DNA of 64,000 nt from JADJNW01 sp964526645 (GCA_964526645.1 CAZGJN010000011.1:1-64000), one strand, 5' to 3'. Positions 42,596 to 51,959 are shown, counted from the first letter of the stretch. The notes: a model not told the origin generated them from the letters alone. Numbers and translations are program-made.

Positions 42596-43093
42596 CTATT
42601 TTGGAGGTGGAATTTTTGCACCTGTGATACCGCCATCGCCGCCACCGCCTGGCTTTACCAGTGTACATTCTGCGGCATTAAAAAACGCAAAATACTTCGT
42701 ACCATCTTCTGCAACTTCTTTCCCTAATCTACCCCAAATAATGGCGCGATAAGAAGGAAAACTAAGCGATGCTTTCATTTGCTCGAGTAAAGATTCCCCC
42801 AAAACAAAATAAGTATAATTAGGTCTGAAATCTTCAGGAGCGCCCTCGATAGCATCATCAAAGGCGACCCATTCTGCGGTCATCCTGGAAAGATTATCAA
42901 TATCAATCACCCGCAGGGCAATTTCTTCACTTTCGGATGCTTCTATAAATTGAATAGCCTGCCAAAGTGGTAGCGGAAACATTTTCTCCTGAAATTCATT
43001 GCCCCAGTAGGCATCTACTAAGGGCTGCATCAAGTCATAGGTATCATTATCTGGGAAGACAGATGCAGGTGTTGCTTTAAATACTTTTGCCAT
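42596..43093 (-). CDS. small protein with Gly/Pro-rich C-terminal tail
   Basis: 165 residues, no signal peptide. The main part is alpha/beta (W-Q-A-I-Q-F-I-E-A-S-E-S-E-E-I-A-L-R-V-I-D near 45-64, F-V-L-G-E-S-L-L-E-Q near 96-105) and the last 18 residues read P-G-G-G-G-D-G-G-I-T-G-A-K-I-P-P-P-K, an exposed low-complexity tail. It lies between a secreted cysteine protease and a membrane protein with gaps of 24 and 7 bp. The tail would be an obvious site for cutting or crosslinking, but this is speculation. No family recognised. Confidence 0.7.
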   Translation of the reverse strand: MAKVFKATPASVFPDNDTYDLMQPLVDAYWGNEFQEKMFPLPLWQAIQFIEASESEEIALRVIDIDNLSRMTAEWVAFDDAIEGAPEDFRPNYTYFVLGESLLEQMKASLSFPSYRAIIWGRLGKEVAEDGTKYFAFFNAAECTLVKPGGGGDGGITGAKIPPPK

Positions 43094-43117
43094 AATTTTA
43101 AAATTTAATGGGTTATT

Positions 43118-44740
43118 TTATTGATTTTCAAATGATGTTTGATCCTGTGTTTTATTCAATTTTTTACTAATTGATTTTTTTTCCGATGCTGATAGTTGTT
43201 CAAATGCGTAGGTCAATATATACTCAAGTAAATAGTTGCGGTTTTCTTTTGCTAAAGGTTTCAAAATTTCTTTTTCGGGATAGGCAGTTCCAGCTTCTGC
43301 GGAAAGCTTAGGGTAGCTTTTTACAGGAGACAAATAAGTCGTTTTGCTATTACCTTCTGTCACTTGAAAACTATAAAATTCATAATGAAGAGTAGGGTGC
43401 CTTATTACATCGTATCGCGTCGCATCTGGAATTTCATTACTTAGTAAAGAAGTCGTATTTTTCTTATTTATAGTCACACTCAATTCTTTTTTCAAAGAGG
43501 TAACATTACTGATTTTCCTCAGTGCCCAGCGTTTGTCTGTCGTTTTTTGGAAAGTGCTGACAATATCAGGACTCACTTCGCCCGATACGATTTCTTTCAC
43601 TTCTTGTTTGGTATCAATTGCTTTAGAAATTTTTTTAGGCGGACATCGAAAGATTCCTAAAAATTTCCTATTTAATTTTTCTGGTATAATATAATAAATA
43701 TTTGCATCATAGTAATTCTCTCTACTGACAAATCTATTGTATTCTTGATCTTCCAATACATTTTTATCAAAGCCAACTACTGCCTCTGCGTTGCTGGTAG
43801 CAATTGCAATAAGATCCGTGATGGTGTTTGGATCTCTGTCTGTTGTAGTTCTGTTGTTTTCTATGTCATCAAGTATTTCAGGTGATACCTCCGACTCATA
43901 GGAAGGTGTTCCGTCGGGGTTAGGGGTGTAAATCTGGTCAAGTGTATTACAAGAAATGCAGGCATCTGTGTCGTAGGGATAAATATTATGTACAATAGAC
44001 CAGACATGATGAATTCCATAAGAATCAGCGGGAAATTGATAAGTGACCCCAGTTCCTCCTGCACTCACATTAAATACTTCATAAGGAAAAAGAGATTCAT
44101 TGCCAGGGCAAATCTCCCAGGGATCACTGGTTATGATATACCTTCTATCCAAACCATTTTTAGGAATATCATAATATCCTTTTGCTACAATTACATGATC
44201 AGAAGATGGTTTGTTTTCGCTTGATGGATCGGGTTTTATCACTGCAATAAAAGGGCGGCAAGCATTAATCTCTGCCTTTATTTCATTCCATTGAATTCTT
44301 CGTGCGGTTCTATTAATTTTTTCCATAGAGTGATAGTTATTCATGGAAAATAGTAAATCAAAGTAGCCTCCCACAGTTTCTACTCTGATCGGAGAAACCG
44401 AAGTTTCCCTTGCAAAATCAATTGTTATATTGCAATTTGGAATATCAGAAGAAGGGTTGACTGTAGAGCACGCACAATTGCATGTGCTACAACAGTTGAT
44501 GCCATTGTTATTGCGCCGAATATCTACCATATAAGTCCTTGCTATCTGGCACTGGGTGATAAGTGAACTTGGTTGATGAAACTTCATAACCATTTCAATA
44601 CTTGCTGCCCAGCACCATCTATCTTTATTCTGTCCGATTTGCGTTACTTTCATCTGTCGCGCTTGGGCGAAGCCACTACTGAAACCGACCAAAAGCAGCC
44701 AGCCAGCTATTGCTATTTTCCAAATCGAAGCGTTTCTCAT
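43118..44740 (-). CDS. secreted C39-like papain-type cysteine protease
   Basis: 540 residues. Signal peptide (1-25, S-G-F-A-Q-A). The protease domain (about 30-240) has Cys43 in D-R-W-C-W-A-A-S, His182 in S-D-H-V-I-V-A-K-G-Y and Asp206 in T-S-D-P-W, the Cys-His-Asp set of C39/C70-like peptidases. A Cys cluster C-C-S-T-C-N-C-A-C lies at 83-91. The part after about 260 has no recognised domain and ends in Lys/Glu/Ser-rich sequence. It starts 11 bp after the response regulator stop, so it is probably cotranscribed. Substrate unknown: other members of the fold process leader peptides or act as effectors. Confidence 0.8.
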   Translation of the reverse strand: MRNASIWKIAIAGWLLLVGFSSGFAQARQMKVTQIGQNKDRWCWAASIEMVMKFHQPSSLITQCQIARTYMVDIRRNNNGINCCSTCNCACSTVNPSSDIPNCNITIDFARETSVSPIRVETVGGYFDLLFSMNNYHSMEKINRTARRIQWNEIKAEINACRPFIAVIKPDPSSENKPSSDHVIVAKGYYDIPKNGLDRRYIITSDPWEICPGNESLFPYEVFNVSAGGTGVTYQFPADSYGIHHVWSIVHNIYPYDTDACISCNTLDQIYTPNPDGTPSYESEVSPEILDDIENNRTTTDRDPNTITDLIAIATSNAEAVVGFDKNVLEDQEYNRFVSRENYYDANIYYIIPEKLNRKFLGIFRCPPKKISKAIDTKQEVKEIVSGEVSPDIVSTFQKTTDKRWALRKISNVTSLKKELSVTINKKNTTSLLSNEIPDATRYDVIRHPTLHYEFYSFQVTEGNSKTTYLSPVKSYPKLSAEAGTAYPEKEILKPLAKENRNYLLEYILTYAFEQLSASEKKSISKKLNKTQDQTSFENQ

Positions 44741-44751
44741 AAGCTTGTGTT

Positions 44752-45414
44752 TTATTTTACAATGAGTTTTAGTTCAATGGCCTTGATGATGGCTTCCGGG
44801 GCAGAGTTGACGTGTAGTTTTTTATAAATATTCCGAATATGAAAATGCACGCCATGATACCCTATATCGCAGGTATCGGCGATCATTTTGTAGCTCATCC
44901 CTTTGCAAAGGCACCCCAGTACTTCTTCCTCTTTTGGGGTGAGGGCTATGTAATCGGGTTGCGCTTTTACAATGCCCTCTTGAAAAAACTTAATGACCTT
45001 AGCGGCGATGATCGGCGAAAAGTAGCCACCCCCTTCGTGCACATCTAGGATCGCCTGCTTCATATTGTCTGGTTCGGGGCTTTTCACCACATACCCCGAA
45101 GCGCCGTAGCAAAGGGCAACAAATATGCGGTGTTCGTCCTCAAACTGTGTCTGAATCAGTACATTGGTATCGGGTGCTGCTTTTTTGATTTCCCGGAGTG
45201 CCTCCAGCCCCGAAACGCCCGGCATCTCAATATCCATCAGTACCACATCGGGTTGGTGCTTGCGCACATTGGCAACAGCGGCGTTGGCATTGCCATAACT
45301 CGCCGTGAGATAAATCTCTTGCTCTCCTTCCAGAAACAAGCTCAAGCTTTCTCTGAATTGTTTATTGTCTTCAAATAGTACAACCCGAATGGTTTTGCTC
45401 ATTTTGCTGGTCAT
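44752..45414 (-). CDS. NarL/LuxR-type response regulator
   Basis: 220 residues: receiver domain (about 8-130) with E-D near 15-16, phosphoacceptor Asp61 in V-L-M-D-I-E-M-P-G and Lys near 112, then a LuxR-type HTH (about 155-215; L-T-P-K-E-E-E-V-L-G-C-L-C-K-G-M-S-Y). The start is ATG at 45414, or ATG at 45402. It would be phosphorylated by the kinase just upstream (57 bp away) and activate promoters, perhaps that of its own unit, which continues 11 bp downstream with the protease gene. Confidence 0.92.
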   Translation of the reverse strand: MTSKMSKTIRVVLFEDNKQFRESLSLFLEGEQEIYLTASYGNANAAVANVRKHQPDVVLMDIEMPGVSGLEALREIKKAAPDTNVLIQTQFEDEHRIFVALCYGASGYVVKSPEPDNMKQAILDVHEGGGYFSPIIAAKVIKFFQEGIVKAQPDYIALTPKEEEVLGCLCKGMSYKMIADTCDIGYHGVHFHIRNIYKKLHVNSAPEAIIKAIELKLIVK

Positions 45415-45470
45415 TTTTTACAAAAGTGCAATTATTCATTGACCCTAAATACCCCCAAATTTGGTAGGTA

Positions 45471-46562
45471 TCAAATCTCGGGAATGATAATCATAATGGT
45501 CGTACCTGCCCCTGGATTCGATTGTATCTCCAACTGGATGAGGCTTTCAGCGGCTCTGGCTTGAAAATTTTTAAGCCCATTGCCCTCTGCCAGTTTTGTA
45601 GGATCGAAGCCTTTGCCATTGTCTCCTATTTCAATTTTAATCCCTTCTTTTATTTTTGTAAAATACATCCAGGCATTTTTTGCCTCGGAGTGTTTGGCAA
45701 TATTATTGATACTTTCTTTGCAAATCAAAAAAGCGCTCCGCCGTTGTATCATCCCTATTTTGCTTTCTTTTTCGAGGTCCAATTGATTATCATATTCAAA
45801 TGCTATCTCTTTGGCGGTGAGTATTTTGTAAGCAAAGCTGCGCAATTTTTCTATGAGTTTATCCAGCGAATCATTTTCGGGCTTGATAATCCAATCCTCA
45901 TCGCGTAGGGTTTCCACAGTGACGGCTATATCGCTTTTAATTTTATCCAAATCAGAAAGGATAGGCGAAAAATCATGCGCACTTAGTTGGCTAATCTTTT
46001 TTTGTACCATGCGGATCAGCAAGCCGATGCTGCTAATATTGGCTCCGATCTCGTCGTGCAAATCACGTGCAATGCGCTGGCGTACATCGTGTACTTTGAG
46101 TTTTTCTCGAAATTTATAAAGTAAAATAAAGTAAATAACAGCAGCAAATAATATCAGTACATAAAAAGCGAGCGAAGGAAAGAACCACCATTCCTCCGTG
46201 AGGGCGTGCTGTACCAGAATGGTCAGGAGCAAGGGCTCGGAGCGCTCGCCATTGATTTCGTATCGCACCTCCAGTTCATACACTCCGCCTTTCAAGCGCG
46301 TATAGCGCGCCGTAGGGTAGCAGGTTTGCAATTCGTAGGGATCGAAATTTTTGAGCTGAAAAATATAACAGACATCAGCGGCGGTAGTAGGTGTTACTTC
46401 TTCCCATTCGATGAGTAAGTCATCTTCTAAAGCAGCCAGTTGTAAGACGGAATCGGGCATGACACGCACTGTGCCATTTACCCAAATGGTTTTGAGAACC
46501 GGCGCAGGCAAGGCATGCACTTGGAAAGGTAGCCAAATAGCTAAAAGTAGTTGGTTTCTCAA
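45471..46562 (-). CDS. NarX/LiaS-type sensor histidine kinase
   Basis: 363 residues from a TTG start. An N-terminal signal or anchor (1-18), a short periplasmic beta domain resembling the Y_Y_Y module of large two-component sensors (Y-T-R-L-K-G-G-V-Y-E-L-E-V near 87-99), one membrane helix (about 128-149), a HisKA_3 dimerisation segment with His169 in A-R-D-L-H-D-E-I-G-A-N and an HATPase domain (N-I-A-K-H-S-E-A near 292-299, D-N-G-K-G-F-D near 318-324). No beta-propeller is present, so the sensing part is small. It heads the unit kinase, regulator, protease, small protein, membrane protein. The stimulus is unknown. Confidence 0.9.
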   Translation of the reverse strand: MRNQLLLAIWLPFQVHALPAPVLKTIWVNGTVRVMPDSVLQLAALEDDLLIEWEEVTPTTAADVCYIFQLKNFDPYELQTCYPTARYTRLKGGVYELEVRYEINGERSEPLLLTILVQHALTEEWWFFPSLAFYVLILFAAVIYFILLYKFREKLKVHDVRQRIARDLHDEIGANISSIGLLIRMVQKKISQLSAHDFSPILSDLDKIKSDIAVTVETLRDEDWIIKPENDSLDKLIEKLRSFAYKILTAKEIAFEYDNQLDLEKESKIGMIQRRSAFLICKESINNIAKHSEAKNAWMYFTKIKEGIKIEIGDNGKGFDPTKLAEGNGLKNFQARAAESLIQLEIQSNPGAGTTIMIIIPEI

Positions 46563-46751
46563 TTGCCGGGGTTTTTAAGTTCAACTAATTTCTCAGCTTA
46601 AACCCTTGGTTTGTATCAATCATTAATTTTTAATAGTGTTTATAGTGGCAGGCTTACAGAAAAGTAATTTTATGGAATAGCATGGACTATCCACAAAAGT
46701 AGTCAATTTTATTTTGATAAAGAGAAAAATGCCTTATTTTATTTTACGAAC

Positions 46752-48209
46752 TTATCCCTTTTCAATGATTTTGATCAGCATACCTTTGGATACCGATTCT
46801 TTTAGCTCTATGCCATTGAGAATGGATAGCTCCTCCAGCCGGTTGTCGGGCATGCCAAACCTACGCAAGGTTGCCTCCAAAGTGCCTTCCTTTTCTACAG
46901 TTTTAATTCGGATACGCTCCGGTTTGACATTCATTTTTACCTGGTCATTCAGCGCCCGAAAGTTTTTCATTACCTGCTCGAAAGTAGGGCGATAGTTTGC
47001 AAAATCAGTGGCATAAGCCATTCCCACAAATTTGTAAATCAAATCATTGTACTGAATCAAATAAATTAATGACCGGATCGTATTGCCATCTTGTGCGCGC
47101 TGGTCACCGAGTAGGAGGGTGGCGGGTAAGCCATTGACCGTTGTATTTTGCCGATCTTGTACACGGATGGAAGTATCCTGTGCAATAGCATTGGCTGCTG
47201 CCGAAAGGGTTTTCTCTGCTGCAAGGGTAAAAATAAGGAGGGACTTGCCGTCTTTGGGTGCCATTTGCACTTGGGAGGGCATGTTTTGATATTGCCAGTC
47301 TTTGGGTATAGGAAACTGAAACTTCAGTTCCGGATGATAAAAAGTTTGGTTTTCCACATAACCCTGGCGCGGATCATCGCCATACACCAGCCCATCAATC
47401 ATCCTCAGGTAGCTATCCCGATTCACTTTTAATGGAGCGGCAGGTATGGTGCGTTGTGCTTCTGCTGCCAGTTCCTTCACTCTTTTATTGCGATCCAATG
47501 GATTAGGATGGGTAGATAGGAAAGTAGGCACACCGCCATTATCACCACCACTCAGGCGGTCAATCGTTTTGAAAAAGTGCGCCATTTCATTAGCATCATA
47601 GCCTATTTTGGTAGAATATTGTACGCCTAATTCATCCGACTGGCTTTCGTGGTCGCGTCCAAATTTGAGCATCAACAACCCCAAGCCAGTGGAGGCAATT
47701 CCTGCATATTGCGCAAAGTCTTCTGATACTGCCACTCCTACGAGTAATGCCCCTTGCAGCAAAATTTGGGTACTGTACTGCCGCGCCGAGTGCCGCGCCG
47801 TCACATGCCCGATTTCATGCCCCAGTACGCCAGCGAATTCGGCTTCGTTGTTAAAATGCGCCAAGATGCCGCGCGTAAAATACACATACCCGCCAGGCAG
47901 CGCAAAAGCATTGACCACGGGTGAATCGAGTATCTGAAACTGGTATTTGAGATTAGGGCGATGCGAAATCTGCGCCATTTGCTGCCCTTTTTCATTGATA
48001 AAATTTTGCAACACCTGGTCGCTGTATGACCCAAACGTAGCCAGGATTTCGGGATTGGACTGGAATCCCATCGCAATTTCTTGATCCTCTGTCAATAAAA
48101 TCAACTCTTTTTTGCCCGTCACTGGATTAACAGAACAGGAAAAAACAATGCTTATTAAAATGCTGGTAAAAACGAATTTGAGTAATACAGAATGGCGGAA
48201 ATGGATCAT
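46752..48209 (-). CDS. M48-family metalloprotease lipoprotein
   Basis: 485 residues. Signal peptide with lipobox V-F-S-C (Cys25). M48 peptidase with H131-E132-x-x-H135 in G-H-E-I-G-H and Glu188 as the likely third zinc ligand (H-E-S-Q-S-D-E-L-G). The second half (about 300-430) is a beta-rich region, and the C-terminus (about 430-485) ends like a LysM or YfgC C-terminal motif (L-E-E-L-S-I-L-N-G). It resembles BepA/LoiP, which degrade misassembled outer-membrane proteins in the periplasm. Independent gene, 189 bp from the kinase gene. Confidence 0.9.
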   Translation of the reverse strand: MIHFRHSVLLKFVFTSILISIVFSCSVNPVTGKKELILLTEDQEIAMGFQSNPEILATFGSYSDQVLQNFINEKGQQMAQISHRPNLKYQFQILDSPVVNAFALPGGYVYFTRGILAHFNNEAEFAGVLGHEIGHVTARHSARQYSTQILLQGALLVGVAVSEDFAQYAGIASTGLGLLMLKFGRDHESQSDELGVQYSTKIGYDANEMAHFFKTIDRLSGGDNGGVPTFLSTHPNPLDRNKRVKELAAEAQRTIPAAPLKVNRDSYLRMIDGLVYGDDPRQGYVENQTFYHPELKFQFPIPKDWQYQNMPSQVQMAPKDGKSLLIFTLAAEKTLSAAANAIAQDTSIRVQDRQNTTVNGLPATLLLGDQRAQDGNTIRSLIYLIQYNDLIYKFVGMAYATDFANYRPTFEQVMKNFRALNDQVKMNVKPERIRIKTVEKEGTLEATLRRFGMPDNRLEELSILNGIELKESVSKGMLIKIIEKG

Positions 48210-48424
48210 AGCAAAATGATTTTATCTGCCGAAAATACAAATAGTAACCCATTCTTCCTGCATTTTCGCCAAAGAAATTAAGCCAAAGGATATTGAATGA
48301 ATTGACAAAAGCCAGCCGCTTCTGTCAACGCTGCGATATATCAGCAAAAAAATTCTACTCAACTTCGCTGCTGATTTTATCGTTTCTTTTTAAAGCTTTT
48401 TATCATCAAAAAAACTCAACAAGC

Positions 48425-49000
48425 ATGAAATTCTTATTATCCATCGCTTTTATGTTGTTGCTTAGCCTTTCTACAGTGAGCGCGCAGGTAGATTTTCCCA
48501 GTATTGATAAAAGCCCTATGGACATGGCTTATTACCCTTCGCGGGTAGCGTTTCGGGCATTTGGCAAAACAGATGCAGAAAAAAATGCCAAGCCAATCAT
48601 TCGCCTGATCTATTCTCGTCCGATGAAAAACAACCGCGTTGTATTCGGTGAACTGATCAAATATGGTGAAATCTGGCGCGTGGGCGCGAATGAATCTACT
48701 GAAGTGATGTTTTTTCAGGATGTAACGGTGAATGGCACAAAGCTAAAGGCGGGTCGTTATACCCTGTATGCCATGCCCAGTAAGGATTCCTGGGAAGTGT
48801 ACTTCAGCACCGACACCGATGGCTGGGGGCATTACTCCTTCAAGCCGGAAGTAAGTACTGTGGCGAAAATCACTGTACCGACTAAAAAAACAGAAAGTAC
48901 CATCGAGGCATTGTCTATCGTGTTCGTTGCTGCTGATAAAGGCGCGGATATGCTCATTGCTTGGGATGACACTATGGTGAGTGTGCCCATCGAGTTTTAA
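48425..49000 (+). CDS. DUF2911 secreted protein
   Basis: ATG at 48425 (191 residues) begins a signal peptide (M-K-F-L-L-S-I-A-F-M, cut near V-S-A-Q at 19-22); the frame upstream to 48293 has no leader sense. The DUF2911 pattern is present: I-Y-S-R-P-M-K-x-x-R-x-V-F-G-E-L-I-K-Y-G-E-I-W-R-V-G-A-N-E-S-T-E, and L-K-A-G-R-Y-T-L-Y-A-M-P. The family is periplasmic, beta-rich and of unknown role in Bacteroidota. The downstream hairpin at 49020-49065 ends transcription. Confidence 0.88.
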   Translation: MKFLLSIAFMLLLSLSTVSAQVDFPSIDKSPMDMAYYPSRVAFRAFGKTDAEKNAKPIIRLIYSRPMKNNRVVFGELIKYGEIWRVGANESTEVMFFQDVTVNGTKLKAGRYTLYAMPSKDSWEVYFSTDTDGWGHYSFKPEVSTVAKITVPTKKTESTIEALSIVFVAADKGADMLIAWDDTMVSVPIEF

Positions 49001-49330
49001 AATGCTATTTGATTGTACAAAAAAGCTCACCAGAGGCGGCTGCGACGCACTTCGGTGAGCTTTTTCTATGCTATTATTGCAATATTATTGCGGATAGCCA
49101 GCAGCTATTTTCACCTCGTTCAATAAAAATAAAAAACATATCCTTGCCTGATAATACATAGTTTTCACAAATCCCAGAGATTTTACGAGCCGTACAAGAC
49201 AAAATAACCATTTCGATCCCAGGCTGTTGTTGTTTTTTTCAGAAAAGAAGAGCTTCCATTTACAATAAAAAAGAAGGGAATTTAGTACTTTCAAAGACAC
49301 TACTTCTTTTATTTTCGTAAAAAATGGAGT
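49001..49330. other. 330-bp intergenic stretch with terminator and degenerate palindrome
   Basis: After the terminator at 49020-49065 a degenerate inverted repeat of the CCAGA-centre type (AAATC / GATTT, around 49158-49174) is visible, similar to the better copy at 41525-41557. The rest, up to the start of the lipoprotein gene, holds no credible frame and no clear promoter consensus. Confidence 0.5.
49020..49065 (+). terminator. strong intrinsic terminator
   Basis: AAAAAGCTCACC (49020-49031) and GGTGAGCTTTTT (49054-49065) form a perfect 12-bp stem with a 22-base loop. The A-tract and T-tract make it a bidirectional terminator. It follows the stop codon of the DUF2911 gene by 20 bp. Confidence 0.85.
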
Positions 49331-50065
49331 ATGAAACTTGTCTCTATCAGCGCTATTGCGGTTTGCCTTATTGGTTTTGTTGGGAGCTGTAAACCAGCCC
49401 GTCATAAAAACATTCGAGATTACTACTTTCCACTCAAGCAGCTCACCACAGGCTTGGTGTATGAGTATCAATCGGTGAACAACGATTCCTTCCCGCCCAA
49501 CTACTGGTACTACCGCTCTTTCTTGTCAGATACGAGTATTTACCTCACCGGCACTTATTATGAACAAAACTTAGAGCCTTTGCAGTTTGTACGCGAAGAG
49601 ATGGTTCAAAACGGTATGTTGCTGGAAGATATTCGATTGTACGAAAAAGACTCAACCGGCAAACAACAACAGGCAAGTGTAGAAATAATAGCTGACAGTG
49701 TTTTTCCGTTTGAAGTTCGGGATTCAGGTGGTATTTTTTTGTACCATATCAAATGGCGGTCAATCGCTGATCCTGAAGCCCAAATGACCTTAGTGCGCAA
49801 TCGCCGCTACGCAGGGGATACGACATTCATTTTTAATGGCAAAAAGTACGATTGCGTGGTGTTTGAGTTAAAAGAATTGATCGAACAAGACAAGGAAGGT
49901 GTATTCGAGCAGGAGTTTTCTGGGCTGGAATGGTACGCCAAAGGCTTAGGCTTAGTTTATTACAAAAAAAATATCGCCAAAGACTTTGTGTTGGAGTATC
50001 GCCTCGCTCAGCGCTATCCGATGGAAAAACTGGAAGCGGTTTTTAAGGAAAATCTGCAACAATGA
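49331..50065 (+). CDS. lipoprotein of unknown function
   Basis: 244 residues with signal peptide and lipobox F-V-G-S-C (Cys20). The mature protein is rich in Tyr and Phe, beta-strand type (L-V-Y-E-Y-Q-S-V near 43-50, W-Y-Y-R-S-F-L near 59-65), ending in a helix. No family recognised. Its stop overlaps the ATG of the next gene (ATGA), so the lipoprotein and the type B surface protein are made together, perhaps as surface partner and anchor. Confidence 0.78.
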   Translation: MKLVSISAIAVCLIGFVGSCKPARHKNIRDYYFPLKQLTTGLVYEYQSVNNDSFPPNYWYYRSFLSDTSIYLTGTYYEQNLEPLQFVREEMVQNGMLLEDIRLYEKDSTGKQQQASVEIIADSVFPFEVRDSGGIFLYHIKWRSIADPEAQMTLVRNRRYAGDTTFIFNGKKYDCVVFELKELIEQDKEGVFEQEFSGLEWYAKGLGLVYYKKNIAKDFVLEYRLAQRYPMEKLEAVFKENLQQ

Positions 50066-51822
50066 AAGGATTCAACAACTGGAAGAAAGGTGTTTTTTGG
50101 ACTATGAGTTTTTGGCTGTGGAGCATTGCCGCTGCGGCACAAGTGCTACCTCCCAATTTTATTTGCATCAAGAACGATACCTTGCTATGGGAAATACCCA
50201 ATAATATCTGTGGGGCGTTCAACAGCTACGATATCTTTGCCAGCCAAAATAAATCAGGACCTTACAGCTTGCTGGTGGCCATTACCAATCAGGCGCAGAC
50301 TTCTTTTTTCCATAGCAATGCCGGTAGTGGCACCTGGTATTATTACTTGCAGAGCAATTTCAATTGCCCGGGGCAGGCGGCGCTTTCGTCCGATACATTG
50401 GACAACCTGATTCCTGAACCGCCCCGATTGAGTTCTGTTTCTGTCAATGCTGACAAGAATATTGAGCTGAGTTGGTCGCCCAGCGTTTCGCCGGAGGTCT
50501 TTGCCTACATTATCTCCAAAAACACGCCCAGTGGTACGCGCATCATTGATACGGTGTTTGGAGGTACCAATTTCGTGGATACTACTGCCTTACCTGATCT
50601 ACAACAGGAAGCTTATTTCGTTGTGGCCATTGATCCTTGTGGCAATACAAGCCTGGTGACACCGCCCCACAGCAATATTCTGATGCAAGCCGAAGGTGCC
50701 AGTGCCTGCGACCGAAGCGTCAAAATCTCTTGGACTTTGTACCAAAACTGGGCAAATGGCATAGAAAAACACGAAATCTGGGTACAGGAAAATAACGCAC
50801 CGGCAAGGCTGGTTGGTCAAGCCGCCAGCAACGCGAGTACTTTTACCTTTGAAAATGCTAACGCCGGTGTGGAGTACTGTTTTTTTGTGAAAGCCATTGA
50901 AAGCGGCACGGGTTTTGCTTCTAATTCCAACCAAGTTTGCCTTAGCCTGAATGTAGTGCAAGGTGTGACAGAATTGGTAGCTACTACTGCAACGATTACG
51001 ACAGACAACCAGGTTCAGCTATCCTGGATTTGGAATCCAACCGCTGAGATCAGCAAGTATGAAATCCTGCGCGCCACCGGCAGTGGCAACTTTGCAACCA
51101 TTGCATCCCAATCGCCAAGCAGCCCCCTGACTATGGAAAATATTTTTATAGACGAAACTTCAACAGCCATCACAAACTCCAGCGCTTATCAAATTCGCAC
51201 CGTAGATGCTTGCAATACTTCGGTCATTTCCAATACCGTCTCTACTGTTTTGTTGCAAGCAAAGGGACAAGGTAATACCGCCAATTTTGTTTTCTGGACG
51301 GATTACAGCAATACTTTTGCAACGACCATCCGCTATGAACTCTATCGAATTGCTACCAATGCACCGCCAACGCTGATAGCGAGCTACAGCGAAAATACCA
51401 CAGAACACCTTGACGATCTTGATCCAAGTGATCCGAGCCAGCTGAACGCCTGTTATTTTGTGATCGCCAGCACAAGCCTTGCTTTGCCCAATGGAGGCGT
51501 GCTTCCTGTTGAGTCGCGTTCCAATACTGCCTGTGCAGCGCAATCTTTCGAGCTTTTTGTACCCAATGCCTTTGTGCCCAATGGGTTGAATCAGACTTTC
51601 CGACCCGTTTTGCAATTTGGGCTCAGCCCCGCTGCCTTTTCCATGATCATTTACGACCGTTGGGGCGGTAAAGTTTTTGAAACCACTGCTATCGAAACCG
51701 GCTGGGATGGGAAAAAAAATGGGCAGGATTTGCCACAGGGCGTTTATACCTATCACATCAAACTGACGCGAAACGATGGCAAGCCTCTGGAGCAAGCAGG
51801 TACAGTATTACTCATTCGATAG
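50062..51822 (+). CDS. secreted protein with fibronectin III-like repeats, T9SS type B
   Basis: 586 residues. Signal peptide (about 1-29, A-A-A-A-Q), then four fibronectin III-like units between about 30 and 490 (each with a W-x-P or W-T-x-Y pattern and a Y-x-I/V strand, such as I-E-L-S-W-S-P and V-K-I-S-W-T-L-Y), and a gliding-motility C-terminal domain (about 495-586: F-V-P-N-A-F-V-P-N-G-L-N, Y-D-R-W-G-G-K-V-F, G-V-Y-T-Y-H). It is probably exported and placed on the cell surface by the type IX system. It overlaps the lipoprotein gene at 49331 by four bases. Confidence 0.88.
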   Translation: MKGFNNWKKGVFWTMSFWLWSIAAAAQVLPPNFICIKNDTLLWEIPNNICGAFNSYDIFASQNKSGPYSLLVAITNQAQTSFFHSNAGSGTWYYYLQSNFNCPGQAALSSDTLDNLIPEPPRLSSVSVNADKNIELSWSPSVSPEVFAYIISKNTPSGTRIIDTVFGGTNFVDTTALPDLQQEAYFVVAIDPCGNTSLVTPPHSNILMQAEGASACDRSVKISWTLYQNWANGIEKHEIWVQENNAPARLVGQAASNASTFTFENANAGVEYCFFVKAIESGTGFASNSNQVCLSLNVVQGVTELVATTATITTDNQVQLSWIWNPTAEISKYEILRATGSGNFATIASQSPSSPLTMENIFIDETSTAITNSSAYQIRTVDACNTSVISNTVSTVLLQAKGQGNTANFVFWTDYSNTFATTIRYELYRIATNAPPTLIASYSENTTEHLDDLDPSDPSQLNACYFVIASTSLALPNGGVLPVESRSNTACAAQSFELFVPNAFVPNGLNQTFRPVLQFGLSPAAFSMIIYDRWGGKVFETTAIETGWDGKKNGQDLPQGVYTYHIKLTRNDGKPLEQAGTVLLIR

Positions 51823-51854
51823 GCTTTCGTAAAGCTTGAAGGCTTGCAAAAGCC
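51822..51854. repeat. short palindrome at the end of the type B gene
   Basis: GGCTTTCGTAAAGC and GGCTTGCAAAAGCC pair imperfectly (10 of 14) around TTGAA. It begins inside the stop codon of the preceding gene. Same group as the palindromes at 4397, 7735 and 41525 by size, position after a stop codon and centre. No T-run follows. Confidence 0.5.
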
Positions 51855-51925
51855 AAACGGGAAATTGCCCAGAAAAAATTTCGAGTGCCTGCCTCAAAAA
51901 AGTGGCGCAATAAATAAAAATGATT

Positions 51926-51933
51926 TACCTTTG
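51926..51933 (+). promoter_or_regulatory. -7 element of tRNA-Cys (TACCTTTG)
   Basis: TACCTTTG matches TAnnTTTG exactly and lies 27 bp before the mature 5' end of the tRNA, a usual distance for a short leader. A clear TTTG at the -33 position is not seen. Confidence 0.5.
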
Positions 51934-51959
51934 CCATTCTAACCGAAACAAGAATAGAT

